Below are positions 27,944 through 36,832 of a stretch of DNA of 64,000 bases, piece after piece. This stretch comes from Tsuneonella mangrovi (lineage in GTDB: Bacteria; Pseudomonadota; Alphaproteobacteria; Sphingomonadales; Sphingomonadaceae). Both the position numbers and the translations under genes were made by a program. Location of the stretch: the NCBI RefSeq assembly GCF_002269345.1, contig NZ_CP022889.1, positions 558,001-622,000 of the forward strand, read 5' to 3'. The notes beneath the pieces were generated by a model. It made no database searches. It saw only the letters and a list, made by a program, of their open reading frames with translations, and was not told where the DNA came from. How positions within the stretch are numbered: position 1 is the first letter of the stretch; each line of letters starts with the position of its first letter.

Positions 27944-28894
27944 TTACTGCTGCTGCGCCCCGTCAGATGACTGCATCCCGTCTACGCTCTTGCTGACGAG
28001 GATATTGACCGAAACGCGGCGGTTCTGCGCCTTGCCGGCAGCGGTGCTGTTATCCGCCAGCGGATCGGACTCGGCCATCCCGGTCGGGGTCAGCATCCGC
28101 CAGGGCTTCCAGCCGCAGTGCTGCTGCAGATAGTTGACCACACGTCCAGCGCGGCGTTCGCTGAGGATCTGGTTGTAGTCCTCGCTGCCCACCGAATCGG
28201 TGTAGCCAACCACCAGCAACAGCGCGCCGTTCATGCCGTCGGCCTCCGAGGCTGCCGCGCACAGGTCGCTCTCCGCCTTGGGTGAAAGGTTCCACTTGCC
28301 GGTATCGAAGAACACGTTGGTGGTGTCCTTGATGTTGTACTTGTCGATGTCGGCCATCCGCCCACGCAGCGATTCGGCCAGCGCGGCGTTCCTGCTGATC
28401 CCGGCCTTGTTTTCGCCGATCGCCTGATCCTGTTGGCCGAAGCGGGCAGCCGTACCGGTGTGGATCATGGTCGCCGTCTTGAGATCCTTGGCCTTCAGCT
28501 TGACCTCGCTCGCGATGAGACCGTTGTTCCACTGAACCGTCTTGATCGCGACCGGCAGCCCGCTGAGCAGGGATTCCGATCCGAGCGACTGCTTGCTGAT
28601 CCCGAGGAAACCGCCGCTGGCTTTCACCTCGGTCGCCTGACTGATCAGCACAGTGGTCTTGGTCCCGTTTACCTGCGTGACTTCCATCTTGTCGCCAAGG
28701 CGATCGGAGATGAAGCCATCGACCTCCGGTCCTTCGGGCATCCCGGACAGGTCGGCCGGTGTCGTGCCATGCACGGTTGCAACTACATCACTCGGCTGCT
28801 GGTCTTGCTGCTGGGCCGATGCACTCAACGGCATCGACACCGCGGCTGCGGCACACAACAAGGCAACTCCGGTCGGTTTGAAAATGACACTCAT
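27944..28894 (-). CDS. OmpA family outer-membrane/peptidoglycan-binding protein
   Basis: A 316-residue exported protein. The signal peptide ends PLSASAQ after a hydrophobic core. A middle region carries a beta domain with repeated KTTVLISQATEVKASGG-like strands, and the C-terminal OmpA domain has FFDTGKWNLSPKAE, GYTDSVGSEDYNQILSERRA and NRRVSVNI, the peptidoglycan-binding motif. Start: ATG 28894 because AAGGAG stands 7 bases upstream; the frame is open to 29017 without such a site. The N-terminal half is not the 8-stranded OmpA barrel. Confidence 0.85.
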   Translation of the reverse strand: MSVIFKPTGVALLCAAAAVSMPLSASAQQQDQQPSDVVATVHGTTPADLSGMPEGPEVDGFISDRLGDKMEVTQVNGTKTTVLISQATEVKASGGFLGISKQSLGSESLLSGLPVAIKTVQWNNGLIASEVKLKAKDLKTATMIHTGTAARFGQQDQAIGENKAGISRNAALAESLRGRMADIDKYNIKDTTNVFFDTGKWNLSPKAESDLCAAASEADGMNGALLLVVGYTDSVGSEDYNQILSERRAGRVVNYLQQHCGWKPWRMLTPTGMAESDPLADNSTAAGKAQNRRVSVNILVSKSVDGMQSSDGAQQQ

Positions 28895-29158
28895 CAAGCT
28901 ACTCCTTCGAATTGCGCGAGCTGGCCCTGCGTTTTCGCAGTCAATCTTGCCTTCGCCGCCATTGCGGCGAGCATGTCTGCCAGAACCCCTTGTCTCGCGG
29001 AAATTGGTTTGCGGCATAAATGTCGCTCCCGGCCATCGGTTCCCTTGCCGTCCGCAACAAAATTTCCTCGCCCTTGATCTTGCACGGCAATTTATCCGGA
29101 CTTTTTGCTCGGGCGGGCTATTATTCCGACGAACTGCAACCGGCCCGCAGTGGCGCTC

Positions 29159-30034
29159 CTACAACTTGTAGAACGCTGCAATATGCCCCCAGGCCTCGTC
29201 CGCATTTTCGCACCAGCGGAACAGGTTGAGATCCGCTTTGTTGATGGTGCCTTCTTCAGCCAATGCATCGAAATCGACCACTCGGCTCCAGAAGTCCTTG
29301 CCGAACAGCAGGATCGGGATCGGCTTCATCTTACCGGTCTGGATCAGCGTCAACAGCTCGAGGAATTCGTCGAGCGTTCCGAACCCACCGGGGAAGACCG
29401 CCACAGCCTTGGCGCGCAGCAGGAAATGCATCTTGCGCAGCGCAAAATAGTGGAACTGGAAGCTGAGGTACGGCGTCACATAGGGGTTAGGTGCCTGTTC
29501 GTGCGGGAGCACGATATTGAGGCCGATCGATTCCGAACCGGCGTCGCTCGCACCTTTGTTGGCCGCTTCCATGATCGAAGGGCCCCCGCCCGAGCAGATC
29601 ACGAACTGGCGCTTGCCCTCCTGGATGATTGCCTTGTCGCTAACCAGCTTCGCAAGGTCGTAGGCGACCTGGTAGTACTTGGCCTTCTCCGCCAGCCGCT
29701 CGGCCACCGCGCGATTTTCATCCGTCGCGGAAGCGAGCAGTTCGTCGACTTTGTCGGGCGCCGGGATCCGGGCAGAGCCATACATGACGAGGGTGGAGCC
29801 GACGCCCGCTTCCTCCAGCAACATCTCAGGCTTGAGCAGTTCGAGCTGGAAACGCACCGGGCGCAGCTCTTCGCGCAGCAGGAAGTCGGTGTCGCGAAAA
29901 GCCAGCCGGTAGGCCGGATGGCGGGTTTGCGGAGTGTCGGGCGTGCCCTTGTCGGTGAATGCCGCTTCCTGTTCGGCGCGGTAGAATCGGCGACCCTTCA
30001 GGTCGCGCTCTGGATGTTCGTTTTCATCAGTCAT
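29159..30034 (-). CDS. LOG family protein (TIGR00730-type nucleotide hydrolase)
   Basis: A 291-residue protein with the two LOG motifs CSGGGPSIMEAANKGA and FPGGFGTLDEFLE. Family members are phosphoribohydrolases that release bases from nucleoside 5'-monophosphates (cytokinin-activating in plants, also active on AMP in bacteria). The first 100 residues form an extra N-terminal region containing YRLAFRDTDFLLREELRPVR, making this the longer bacterial LOG class. ATG 30034 (MTDENEHPER) is chosen; the open frame reaches back into the tRNA gene. Confidence 0.85.
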   Translation of the reverse strand: MTDENEHPERDLKGRRFYRAEQEAAFTDKGTPDTPQTRHPAYRLAFRDTDFLLREELRPVRFQLELLKPEMLLEEAGVGSTLVMYGSARIPAPDKVDELLASATDENRAVAERLAEKAKYYQVAYDLAKLVSDKAIIQEGKRQFVICSGGGPSIMEAANKGASDAGSESIGLNIVLPHEQAPNPYVTPYLSFQFHYFALRKMHFLLRAKAVAVFPGGFGTLDEFLELLTLIQTGKMKPIPILLFGKDFWSRVVDFDALAEEGTINKADLNLFRWCENADEAWGHIAAFYKL

Positions 30035-30092
30035 CCCCGCGCGATAGTCGTGCGTCGGACGCTGGGCAAGTTTCTGCAAACGGCGAGGAAGC

Positions 30093-30166
30093 TGGATGCC
30101 CCGTGAGGATTCGAACCTCAATTGACGGAGTCAGAGTCCGTAGTCTTACCATTAGACGACGGGGCA
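30093..30166 (-). tRNA. tRNA-Gln (anticodon CTG)
   Basis: A 74-base cloverleaf on the minus strand. The acceptor arms TGCCCCG and CGGGGCA pair fully, including the U1-A72 pair usual in tRNA-Gln. The D arm has CTAATGGTAAGAC, the anticodon stem ACGGA/TCCGT encloses the loop CTCTGAC (anticodon CTG, reading CAG), and the T arm has TTCGAAT. The CCA end is encoded. It sits between the LOG-family gene and the Ppx gene. Confidence 0.95.
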
Positions 30167-30351
30167 TCGGCGCGCTTTGCCGGGATGCTCCTCGGCGCGC
30201 GAGAGGGCGCACTTAGTTGGACGACCCGGTCAGGTCAAGGCCACCGAACACCGATCTATTGCCGACGCTCAAATCGAACGCTAGCATTGGCGCCAGGTGC
30301 CCGTAGCCAAACCGATTTGTCTGGCGAGGGTGTTATTGGAAAGAACGCGCA

Positions 30352-31533
30352 ATGGCGGACATGTCTCCGCCGGACAACAACAGAAGGGCTGCTCGAAGAA
30401 GGGGCAAAAGGTCCGGCAAAGTAGCCGATTTTCGCTACAAACGCCCCTCTCAGCCAGACAGCAGCGCCAGCGGCGAACAGCCGAAGCGGCGCGACGGGAA
30501 GACAAGCGAGACCGCCCGCCCGGAAGGACCCGCGGTCGGCGCATTGCCGGGCCATCGTCACGGACCACACCCCCGGCAAGCCTACGCGGCGCTCGATCTC
30601 GGAACCAACAATTGCCGGTTGCTGATCGCGCGACCATCGGGCGAGAATTTCACGGTGATCGACGCGTTCAGCCGCGTCGTCCGCCTGGGTGAAGGGCTCG
30701 CCACCAACGGTCGCCTGAGCGACGAAGCAATGGATCGTGCGGTCGGGGCGCTCGGCGTTTGCGCCGACAAGCTGCGCCGTCGCAACGTCTTCCTCGCCCG
30801 CTCGGTCGCGACCGAAGCCTGTCGGCGCGCGTCCAATGGGGAAGAATTCATCGAGCGCGTCCGCCGTGAGACCGGGATCGCGCTCGACATCATTTCCGCA
30901 CAGGAAGAGGCGCGGCTGGCAGTACTCGGCTGCCACGTTCTGCTCGAAAGCGGCACTGGCCCTGCCCTCATCTTCGATATCGGCGGCGGTTCGACCGAAC
31001 TGGTGTTGGTCGAACAGACCCAGACAGTCCCCGAAATCGTCGACTGGGTCAGCGTGCCGTGGGGCGTCGTCTCGCTAACCGATACGGTCGGCCGCGTCGA
31101 AGGCGACGAGGCTGCGCGAAACGACCGATACGCCGAGATGCGACGGGTCGTGCTGGAAAGCTTTGCGCCGTTCGCGGAGCGGATCACCGACTATGCACAA
31201 CAGGGCGCAGAAATTCGCCTGCTCGGCACCAGCGGCACGGTGACCACCCTCGCCAGCCTGCATCTCGAATTGCCGCACTACGACCGTCGCGCAGTCGACG
31301 GCCTGATCGTCGAATCGAAATCGATGCGTGAGATCTCCGCGCGACTCTCCACCATGTCGCGAGACGATCGCAGCGCGCTGCCGTGCATCGGCCCCGACCG
31401 GTCGGAACTGGTGGTGGCGGGATGTGCGATTCTCGAATCGATCCTCGATATCTGGTCCGCAGACCGGCTCGGCGTGGCCGATCGCGGCATTCGCGAAGGC
31501 ATCCTTCGCTCGCTTATGGCAAGCAACGCATGA
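30352..31533 (+). CDS. Ppx/GppA family exopolyphosphatase/guanosine pentaphosphatase
   Basis: A 393-residue sugar-kinase/actin-fold phosphatase. The phosphate motifs are [15 protein letters not shown] and [15 protein letters not shown], and the catalytic Glu region is [10 protein letters not shown]. It acts on polyphosphate and/or pppGpp; the two activities cannot be separated by sequence. About 75 residues of basic, low-complexity sequence ([15 protein letters not shown] then Pro/Gly/His-rich) precede the domain and are absent from E. coli Ppx; they may bind nucleic acid or polyphosphate, or the real start may be later. It is coupled to rlmE by ATGA. Confidence 0.88.
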   Translation: MADMSPPDNNRRAARRRGKRSGKVADFRYKRPSQPDSSASGEQPKRRDGKTSETARPEGPAVGALPGHRHGPHPRQAYAALDLGTNNCRLLIARPSGENFTVIDAFSRVVRLGEGLATNGRLSDEAMDRAVGALGVCADKLRRRNVFLARSVATEACRRASNGEEFIERVRRETGIALDIISAQEEARLAVLGCHVLLESGTGPALIFDIGGGSTELVLVEQTQTVPEIVDWVSVPWGVVSLTDTVGRVEGDEAARNDRYAEMRRVVLESFAPFAERITDYAQQGAEIRLLGTSGTVTTLASLHLELPHYDRRAVDGLIVESKSMREISARLSTMSRDDRSALPCIGPDRSELVVAGCAILESILDIWSADRLGVADRGIREGILRSLMASNA

Positions 31534-32195
31534 GCCGCTCGGGCCGCAACCCCGACAAGCGGGTACGAACTGCACGGGGGCGTACGGCATCTTCGAACCG
31601 CTGGCTCGAACGCCAGCTCAACGATCCTTATGTCAAGCAGGCCAAGGCCGAAGGGTATCGCAGCCGCGCGGCCTACAAGCTGATCGAGCTCGACGAAAAA
31701 TATCGCCTGCTCAAGGGCGCCAAGCGGGTCGTCGACCTGGGCATTGCGCCCGGCGGCTGGAGCCAGGTCGTGCGCAAGCAGGTGCCGCAAGCCGCAGTCG
31801 TCGGGATCGACCTGCTCGAAACCGAGCCGCTCGAAGGCGTCACGATCCTGCAAATGGATTTCATGGCCGATGAAGCCCCTGCCGCGCTCGAGAGCGCGCT
31901 GGGCGGGCAAGCAGACCTCGTACTGTCGGACATGGCCGCCAACACCGTTGGCCACAAGCAGACCGATCACTTGCGCACGATGGGCCTCGTCGAGGCCGCT
32001 GCATGGTTCGCGGTGGAGAACCTTGCGCCCGGTGGCGCGTTTGTCGCCAAAGTGCTGGCAGGCGGCACCGATGCCGACCTGCTGGCCTTGCTCAAGAAGC
32101 ACTTCCGCACCGTCAAGCACGCCAAGCCACCCGCGAGCCGCAAAGGCTCGAGCGAGTGGTATGTCATCGCGCAAGGGTTCAAGGGCGCCGACTGA
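31530..32195 (+). CDS. rlmE: 23S rRNA (uridine2552-2'-O)-methyltransferase
   Basis: A 221-residue FtsJ/RrmJ enzyme that 2'-O-methylates U2552 in the A-loop of 23S rRNA. The K-D-K-E tetrad is visible: Lys in [15 protein letters not shown], Asp in [10 protein letters not shown], Lys in FVAKVLAGG and Glu in SSEWYVIA. The SAM loop is [11 protein letters not shown]. The Arg-rich N-terminus ([17 protein letters not shown]) is typical. The ATG overlaps the ppx stop by 4 bases. Confidence 0.95.
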   Translation: MSRSGRNPDKRVRTARGRTASSNRWLERQLNDPYVKQAKAEGYRSRAAYKLIELDEKYRLLKGAKRVVDLGIAPGGWSQVVRKQVPQAAVVGIDLLETEPLEGVTILQMDFMADEAPAALESALGGQADLVLSDMAANTVGHKQTDHLRTMGLVEAAAWFAVENLAPGGAFVAKVLAGGTDADLLALLKKHFRTVKHAKPPASRKGSSEWYVIAQGFKGAD

Positions 32196-32203
32196 CGGCG
32201 CCC
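32183..32203. terminator. Hairpin over the rlmE stop codon
   Basis: GGGCGCCG (32183-32190) and CGGCGCCC (32196-32203) pair perfectly around a 5-base loop that includes the rlmE stop. No T tract follows. It may protect the 3' end or weakly terminate between the convergent rlmE and cytochrome genes. Confidence 0.35.
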
Positions 32204-32247
32204 CTCACCTGACAGAGCTAAAGGCAGCCGACTTGCACCGGCTCCGC

Positions 32248-32856
32248 TTACTTTGCTGCAGCAGCAGCTGCCGGGGCGGCGGCGTCCGACGCGCCATCGG
32301 CCGGAGCGGCTGCGGCGGTCTTGACCGCGGGCAGCGGCGGACCACCGCCGAGCGAACGCAGGTAGAGGATGATATCGGCGCGATCTTGCGCATTCGACAG
32401 TCCTGCGAAGCCCATCTTGGTACCCGAGGCGAACGCCCGCGGGCTGGTCAGCCAAGCGTCAAGGTTCTCGTAGGTCCAGTTGCCGCCGTGACCCGAAAGT
32501 GCGCTGGAGAACGAGAACCCGTTCTTTCCTTCGCCGATCGGTGCGCCGACGGTTCCGTAGAGGTTCGGGCCCTGCTTCACGCCTTCGCCCTGGTTGAAGG
32601 TGTGGCACGTTCCGCAACGGCCCGCAGCGTCCTTCTCGCCCTTGGCAGCATCGCCGGTGGCCAGCAATTCGGCCAGGCTCGGCCCCTTGGGCGCAGTGCT
32701 GCCTTCCTCGACCACGCCCTCGATGGGATAGCCCATGTGGTGCGGCCGGTGGACCCTGTCGGCCAGAAAGTACTTGGCGCTGATGCTTGAAAGGCCGAGT
32801 GCGACGATTCCGGAGAACAGAACCCAGCCAGCGGCGGTATTGAAACGGTCGTCCAT
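32248..32856 (-). CDS. Membrane-anchored class I cytochrome c
   Basis: A 201-residue protein with an uncleaved N-terminal helix (AAGWVLFSGIVALGLSSISA), a periplasmic linker (HHMGYPIEG), and one cytochrome c domain. The heme motif is CGTCH and the distal Met ligand lies in SGTKMGFAGLSN; DIILYLRSLGG is the C-terminal heme-cradle helix. An Ala/Pro-rich tail closes the protein. The form resembles CycM-type cytochromes that carry electrons from bc1 to terminal oxidase. Start: ATG 32856. It is divergent from pheA. Confidence 0.9.
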   Translation of the reverse strand: MDDRFNTAAGWVLFSGIVALGLSSISAKYFLADRVHRPHHMGYPIEGVVEEGSTAPKGPSLAELLATGDAAKGEKDAAGRCGTCHTFNQGEGVKQGPNLYGTVGAPIGEGKNGFSFSSALSGHGGNWTYENLDAWLTSPRAFASGTKMGFAGLSNAQDRADIILYLRSLGGGPPLPAVKTAAAAPADGASDAAAPAAAAAAK

Positions 32857-32998
32857 GCGTGCAGTAATCCCGCGATTTCTCAAAAGTGGCAATCGGAAGG
32901 CAAGAAACCCGCGGCTGCTCTAATGGGGCGTTTGCGCAGGCGCAAGTGCGCAAAGCCCTTGCCGCCCGATTGACGCACAGCTACGCGCCGCAACGCCG

Positions 32999-33907
32999 AT
33001 GGATAGCTTCCCCGCCCCCGCCCGCGACATGGTCGCGAAGATGCGCGCCGCCGCCGAGGCCGAGCCTGCGCGCGCGGTTGCCTACCAGGGCTCGCCTGGA
33101 GCCAATTCGCACCGCGCGGCAATCGAAATGGTGCCGGGCTGCCTGCCGTTGCCGTGTTTCTCGTTCGCCGACGCCATCGATGCAGTGAAGGCCGGTCGCG
33201 CGGGCGCCGCGGCGATTCCGGTCGAGAACAGCCAGCACGGACGGGTTGCCGATATCCACTTCCTGCTTCCCGAAAGCGGCCTGTCGATTGTTGGCGAGCA
33301 CTTCCTGCGCATCAATCATGCGCTGATGGCCGCACCGAACGAAGGCGGGACACACGGCCCGTTCGAATTCGCGCTGAGCCACCCGCAAGCGCTCGGCCAG
33401 AGCCGTCATTTCCTCAAGGAGCGGGGAATCAAGCCGCAAGCGCACTCGGACACCGCCGGCGCTGCCGCCTACGTCGCTGAAATGGCCGATCCGCGCCTTT
33501 CGGCCATCGCACCGCCATTGGCGGCCGAACTCTACGGCCTCGATATCGTCGAGAACGACGTCGAAGATGCTGCCGACAACACCACCCGGTTCCTGCTGCT
33601 CGCGCGCGATCCGCTACCACCCGAAACGATCGCCGGACGCGCCGCAATCACGACCTTCGTGTTCGAAGTGAAAAACATCCCTGCCGCGCTCTACAAGGCA
33701 CTCGGCGGATTTGCGACCAACGGCGTCAACATGACCAAGCTGGAAAGCTACCAGGTCGGTGCCAGCTTTGCCGCGTCGATGTTCTATTCCGACATCCTCG
33801 GTGCCCCGGGCGATCCCGCGGTCGATCGCGCGCTCGAGGAGCTCGCGTTCCATTCGAAAGAGCTGCGGATGCTCGGGACTTATCCGCAAGCACGCGAACG
33901 CGGCTAA
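32999..33907 (+). CDS. pheA: Prephenate dehydratase
   Basis: A 302-residue monofunctional prephenate dehydratase converting prephenate to phenylpyruvate in phenylalanine synthesis. The catalytic Thr-Arg is in DNTTRFLLLAR, and the N-terminus has AYQGSPGANSHRAA and AAIPVENSQHGRVAD. A C-terminal ACT domain follows (TTFVFEVKNIPAALYKAL); where many enzymes have ESRP for Phe binding this one has LESYQ. No chorismate mutase domain is fused. It lies just upstream of the DUF4129-MoxR operon but has a separate function. Confidence 0.93.
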   Translation: MDSFPAPARDMVAKMRAAAEAEPARAVAYQGSPGANSHRAAIEMVPGCLPLPCFSFADAIDAVKAGRAGAAAIPVENSQHGRVADIHFLLPESGLSIVGEHFLRINHALMAAPNEGGTHGPFEFALSHPQALGQSRHFLKERGIKPQAHSDTAGAAAYVAEMADPRLSAIAPPLAAELYGLDIVENDVEDAADNTTRFLLLARDPLPPETIAGRAAITTFVFEVKNIPAALYKALGGFATNGVNMTKLESYQVGASFAASMFYSDILGAPGDPAVDRALEELAFHSKELRMLGTYPQARERG

Positions 33908-33935
33908 TTCAGGCACTTGCGCGCATCTGCACTGC

Positions 33936-34595
33936 GTGTCACCACTGCTCACCGTGACGACAGGCGCGGGGGAATTGGCGAAGGCCGCCGATGCGTGGGA
34001 TGCGACCCGCGCAGACCAGTCGATCCAGTTCGCTCCGCTCAAGGCACCTCCAGCGCCTGAGGAACCCGCATGGCTGAAGGCGCTGTTCGATTGGCTGGGC
34101 GAACTATTCCGACCGGTCGGCAGGGCATTGGGCGAATCATGGCCGGTCCTCAAATGGGTCCTGCTGGCGATTGCCATTATCGCGATCGGGTACCTGATCT
34201 GGCGCCTTGTCGCGCCGATGCTCGGGTGGACTCCCGAAAAGCGGGAAGAGGAGGACGAGGAAACCTGGGCGCCGGATCACAGCGTGGCGATCGCCTTGCT
34301 CGAAGATGCCGACCGGCTCGCATCCGAAGGCCGGTTCGATGCGGCGACTCACCTGCTCCTGCAGCGTAGTGTCGGACACATTGCCGACGTTCGTCCCGAC
34401 CTGGTCGACCCGTCGACAACCGCGCGCGAACTGGCTGGCCTCGCAGCACTGCCCGATGGCGCGCGGAACGCATTTTCCACGATTGCATCACGCGTGGAAC
34501 GCAGCCTGTTCGCGCTATCCCCGCTCGACCAGAACGACTGGAGCGCCGCGCGGGCAGCTTATTCGGAGTTTGCCCTCGCGAGGATCGGCCGTTGA
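33936..34595 (+). CDS. DUF4129-like membrane protein of the MoxR operon
   Basis: A 219-residue protein if read from GTG 33936; the start is uncertain (a second GTG lies at 33954). One membrane helix is at about residues 71-93 (WVLLAIAIIAIGYLIWRLV), followed by a Glu/Asp-rich linker and a cytosolic or periplasmic helical domain with DRLASEGRFDAATHLLLQRSV, the position and style of DUF4129. It begins a run of six genes with mostly 4-base overlaps ending in an RDD protein. The function is unknown. Confidence 0.72.
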   Translation: MSPLLTVTTGAGELAKAADAWDATRADQSIQFAPLKAPPAPEEPAWLKALFDWLGELFRPVGRALGESWPVLKWVLLAIAIIAIGYLIWRLVAPMLGWTPEKREEEDEETWAPDHSVAIALLEDADRLASEGRFDAATHLLLQRSVGHIADVRPDLVDPSTTARELAGLAALPDGARNAFSTIASRVERSLFALSPLDQNDWSAARAAYSEFALARIGR

Positions 34596-35872
34596 GCAGC
34601 GCCCGCCGTTCCCCATTCAGCGCGAAGGTCGTGCTTGGCCTGCTGTTGTGCGGCTCGCTCGCCTTCCTCGCGACGCTCTATTTCATTGGCACCGGCCGGA
34701 CCGGATCAAGCACTGGCGAAGCCCATGCCGCGTCGCGCGGACTCAACGGGTATGCGGCGCTCTACACAATGCTCGAAAAACAGGGCTACGCCGTCTCGCA
34801 ATCGCGCGACCGGGCTGGCCTGAGAAGCAAGGGTCTGTTGATCTTGACTCCGTCGCTACAAGCCGAACCGGATGAGATTTCGCAGGCAATCGCCAACCGC
34901 CGCTACATCGGGCCGACACTGCTGATCGTTCCCAAGTGGTTCGCGTTCGCGCCGCCTGCGACTTACAAGGACAAGAAAAGCGGCTGGGTCCTCTTGGCCG
35001 GTGCGACCACGCCCGAGTGGCTGGAAAAGCTCGGCGACGACTTGTCGCTCAAGGCGAAGCTCGGCGAAGTTGCAAAGGGCAAGTCGCAATGGTCAGGCCT
35101 GGGGCGGTCGGGTTCGCTGCCGAAGCCGACAAGCGTCCAGGAACTGACCGGTGGGAACTTGATCGAGCTGGTCAAGGACTCGGCGGGCAGGATGCTGGTC
35201 GGGTATGACAACGACAACGGGTGCTACCCAGTCCTCGACGAAGCGGCGGATGTCACCGACGACAATGCCGATAAATGCGACGGTGACCGCTGGAACCTGA
35301 CAATCGTGGTCGAGCCCGACCTGATGAACAACTATGGCCTCGAAGACCGCAACCGGGCGATGCTGGCCGCGAAAATTGTCGAACTGACCCGCGAAAAGCA
35401 GGATATCCCGATCGTGTTCGACCTTTCGCTTGCGGGGCTCGGAGGGGCCAAGAACCTGCTGACTCTAGCAGTCACGCCGCCGTTCCTTGCCGCTACCCTG
35501 TGCCTTTTGATCGCGATGATCGCGATTGGGTGGCGCGCGTTCCTGCGGTTCGGGCCGCCGCTGGCGGAAGGCCGAGCAAACGCCTTTGGCAAGCGGCAGC
35601 TGGTAGCCAATTCGGCCGGGTTCCTCGTGCGTAGTCGGCGGCTGCGCCTGCTGACCGCACCCTTCGCAGCGTTGGTCGCCAGACGGCTGGCAAACGCCTT
35701 GGGCCTGCGCGGCGCGGAACCGGCTGCAATCGACGCGGCGCTGGCCCGGCGGGCACCCGATTCACCGCCGTATTCACAACTGGCCGAGCAGCTCAGGCAA
35801 GCGCGCGGTCCATCCGAAATCCTGCGTGCAGCGCACGCGCTCAAGTCGCTCGAAGGGACGATTACGCCATGA
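34592..35872 (+). CDS. DUF4350-domain membrane protein
   Basis: A 426-residue protein starting at TTG 34592, which overlaps the previous stop (TTGA). One N-terminal helix ([21 protein letters not shown]) leads into a ThuA/GATase-like DUF4350 domain ([28 protein letters not shown]), and a second helix ([17 protein letters not shown]) precedes a C-terminal cytosolic part. DUF4350 proteins typically stand beside MoxR and DUF58 genes. No enzymatic residues are evident. Confidence 0.82.
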   Translation: MSSARRSPFSAKVVLGLLLCGSLAFLATLYFIGTGRTGSSTGEAHAASRGLNGYAALYTMLEKQGYAVSQSRDRAGLRSKGLLILTPSLQAEPDEISQAIANRRYIGPTLLIVPKWFAFAPPATYKDKKSGWVLLAGATTPEWLEKLGDDLSLKAKLGEVAKGKSQWSGLGRSGSLPKPTSVQELTGGNLIELVKDSAGRMLVGYDNDNGCYPVLDEAADVTDDNADKCDGDRWNLTIVVEPDLMNNYGLEDRNRAMLAAKIVELTREKQDIPIVFDLSLAGLGGAKNLLTLAVTPPFLAATLCLLIAMIAIGWRAFLRFGPPLAEGRANAFGKRQLVANSAGFLVRSRRLRLLTAPFAALVARRLANALGLRGAEPAAIDAALARRAPDSPPYSQLAEQLRQARGPSEILRAAHALKSLEGTITP

Positions 35873-36831
35873 CCATGACCCTCGATGAGGTTCGCACCCT
35901 CGCCGCATCGATCCGCGCCGAAGTCGGCAAGGCGATCGTCGGACAGGACGAAATTGTCGAGCACCTGCTCGTCGCCCTGCTGGCCGAAGGACACGTGCTG
36001 CTCGAAGGGCCGCCGGGGACCGCGAAGACCTTCCTCGCGCAATGTTTTGCAAGTTCGCTCGGGCTCGACTTCGGTCGGATCCAGTTCACACCGGACCTGT
36101 TGCCAGGGGACATCCTCGGCTCGAACTTGTTCAACTTCCAGACCAGCCAGTTCACTCTCACCCGCGGGCCGATCTTCTGCGACCTGCTGCTGGCCGACGA
36201 GATCAACCGTACGCCGCCCAAGACCCAGGCCGCACTGCTCGAAGCGATGCAGGAACGGCGGGTGACGCTCGACGGCGAAACGCATTCGCTGCCCGATCAC
36301 TTCATGGTCGTCGCCACGCAGAACCCGATCGAGAACCAGGGCGTCTATCCCTTGCCCGAAGCACAGCTCGACCGGTTCCTGTTCAAGCTGCTGGTGCCCT
36401 ACCCATCCAACGAAGAGGAAGCGGCGATCGTCGCCCGCTTCGGCCAGCGCCAAGGCACCCCGCGCGCCGCCGACTTCGGGATCGGCGCAGTGACCGATCG
36501 CGAGAAGCTTGCTTTTGCAGCCGGTGCGCTCGGGCAAGTGACGGTAGCGCAGGAGATCGTCGATTATGTCGTGCGGCTGATCCGCGCGACGCGCGAAAAT
36601 TCGGAGATATCCAGCGGCGCATCCCCCCGTGCGGCGGTCCAGCTCGCCAACGCAGCCCGGGCGCGGGCCGCGCTCGAAGGGCGCAACTACGTGATCCCCG
36701 ACGACGTCAAGGCGCTCGCCACAGCCGTGTTGCGCCATCGCCTGGTGCTCAGCCCCGCCGCCGAAATCGAAGGCCGCGATATCGAGAGCCTCGTCGCCCA
36801 GCTGGTCGAAGCGACCGAGGCACCGCGTTGA
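35869..36831 (+). CDS. MoxR family AAA+ ATPase
   Basis: A 320-residue AAA+ ATPase. Walker A is [11 protein letters not shown], Walker [14 protein letters not shown], sensor 1 [10 protein letters not shown], and the MoxR-specific [19 protein letters not shown] is at the N-terminus. MoxR proteins act as chaperones that mature or insert cofactors into partner complexes, often through a von Willebrand factor A protein. Here the partner is probably the DUF58 protein encoded directly after it. It is coupled upstream by ATGA. Confidence 0.93.
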   Translation: MTMTLDEVRTLAASIRAEVGKAIVGQDEIVEHLLVALLAEGHVLLEGPPGTAKTFLAQCFASSLGLDFGRIQFTPDLLPGDILGSNLFNFQTSQFTLTRGPIFCDLLLADEINRTPPKTQAALLEAMQERRVTLDGETHSLPDHFMVVATQNPIENQGVYPLPEAQLDRFLFKLLVPYPSNEEEAAIVARFGQRQGTPRAADFGIGAVTDREKLAFAAGALGQVTVAQEIVDYVVRLIRATRENSEISSGASPRAAVQLANAARARAALEGRNYVIPDDVKALATAVLRHRLVLSPAAEIEGRDIESLVAQLVEATEAPR

Positions 36832-36832
36832 C

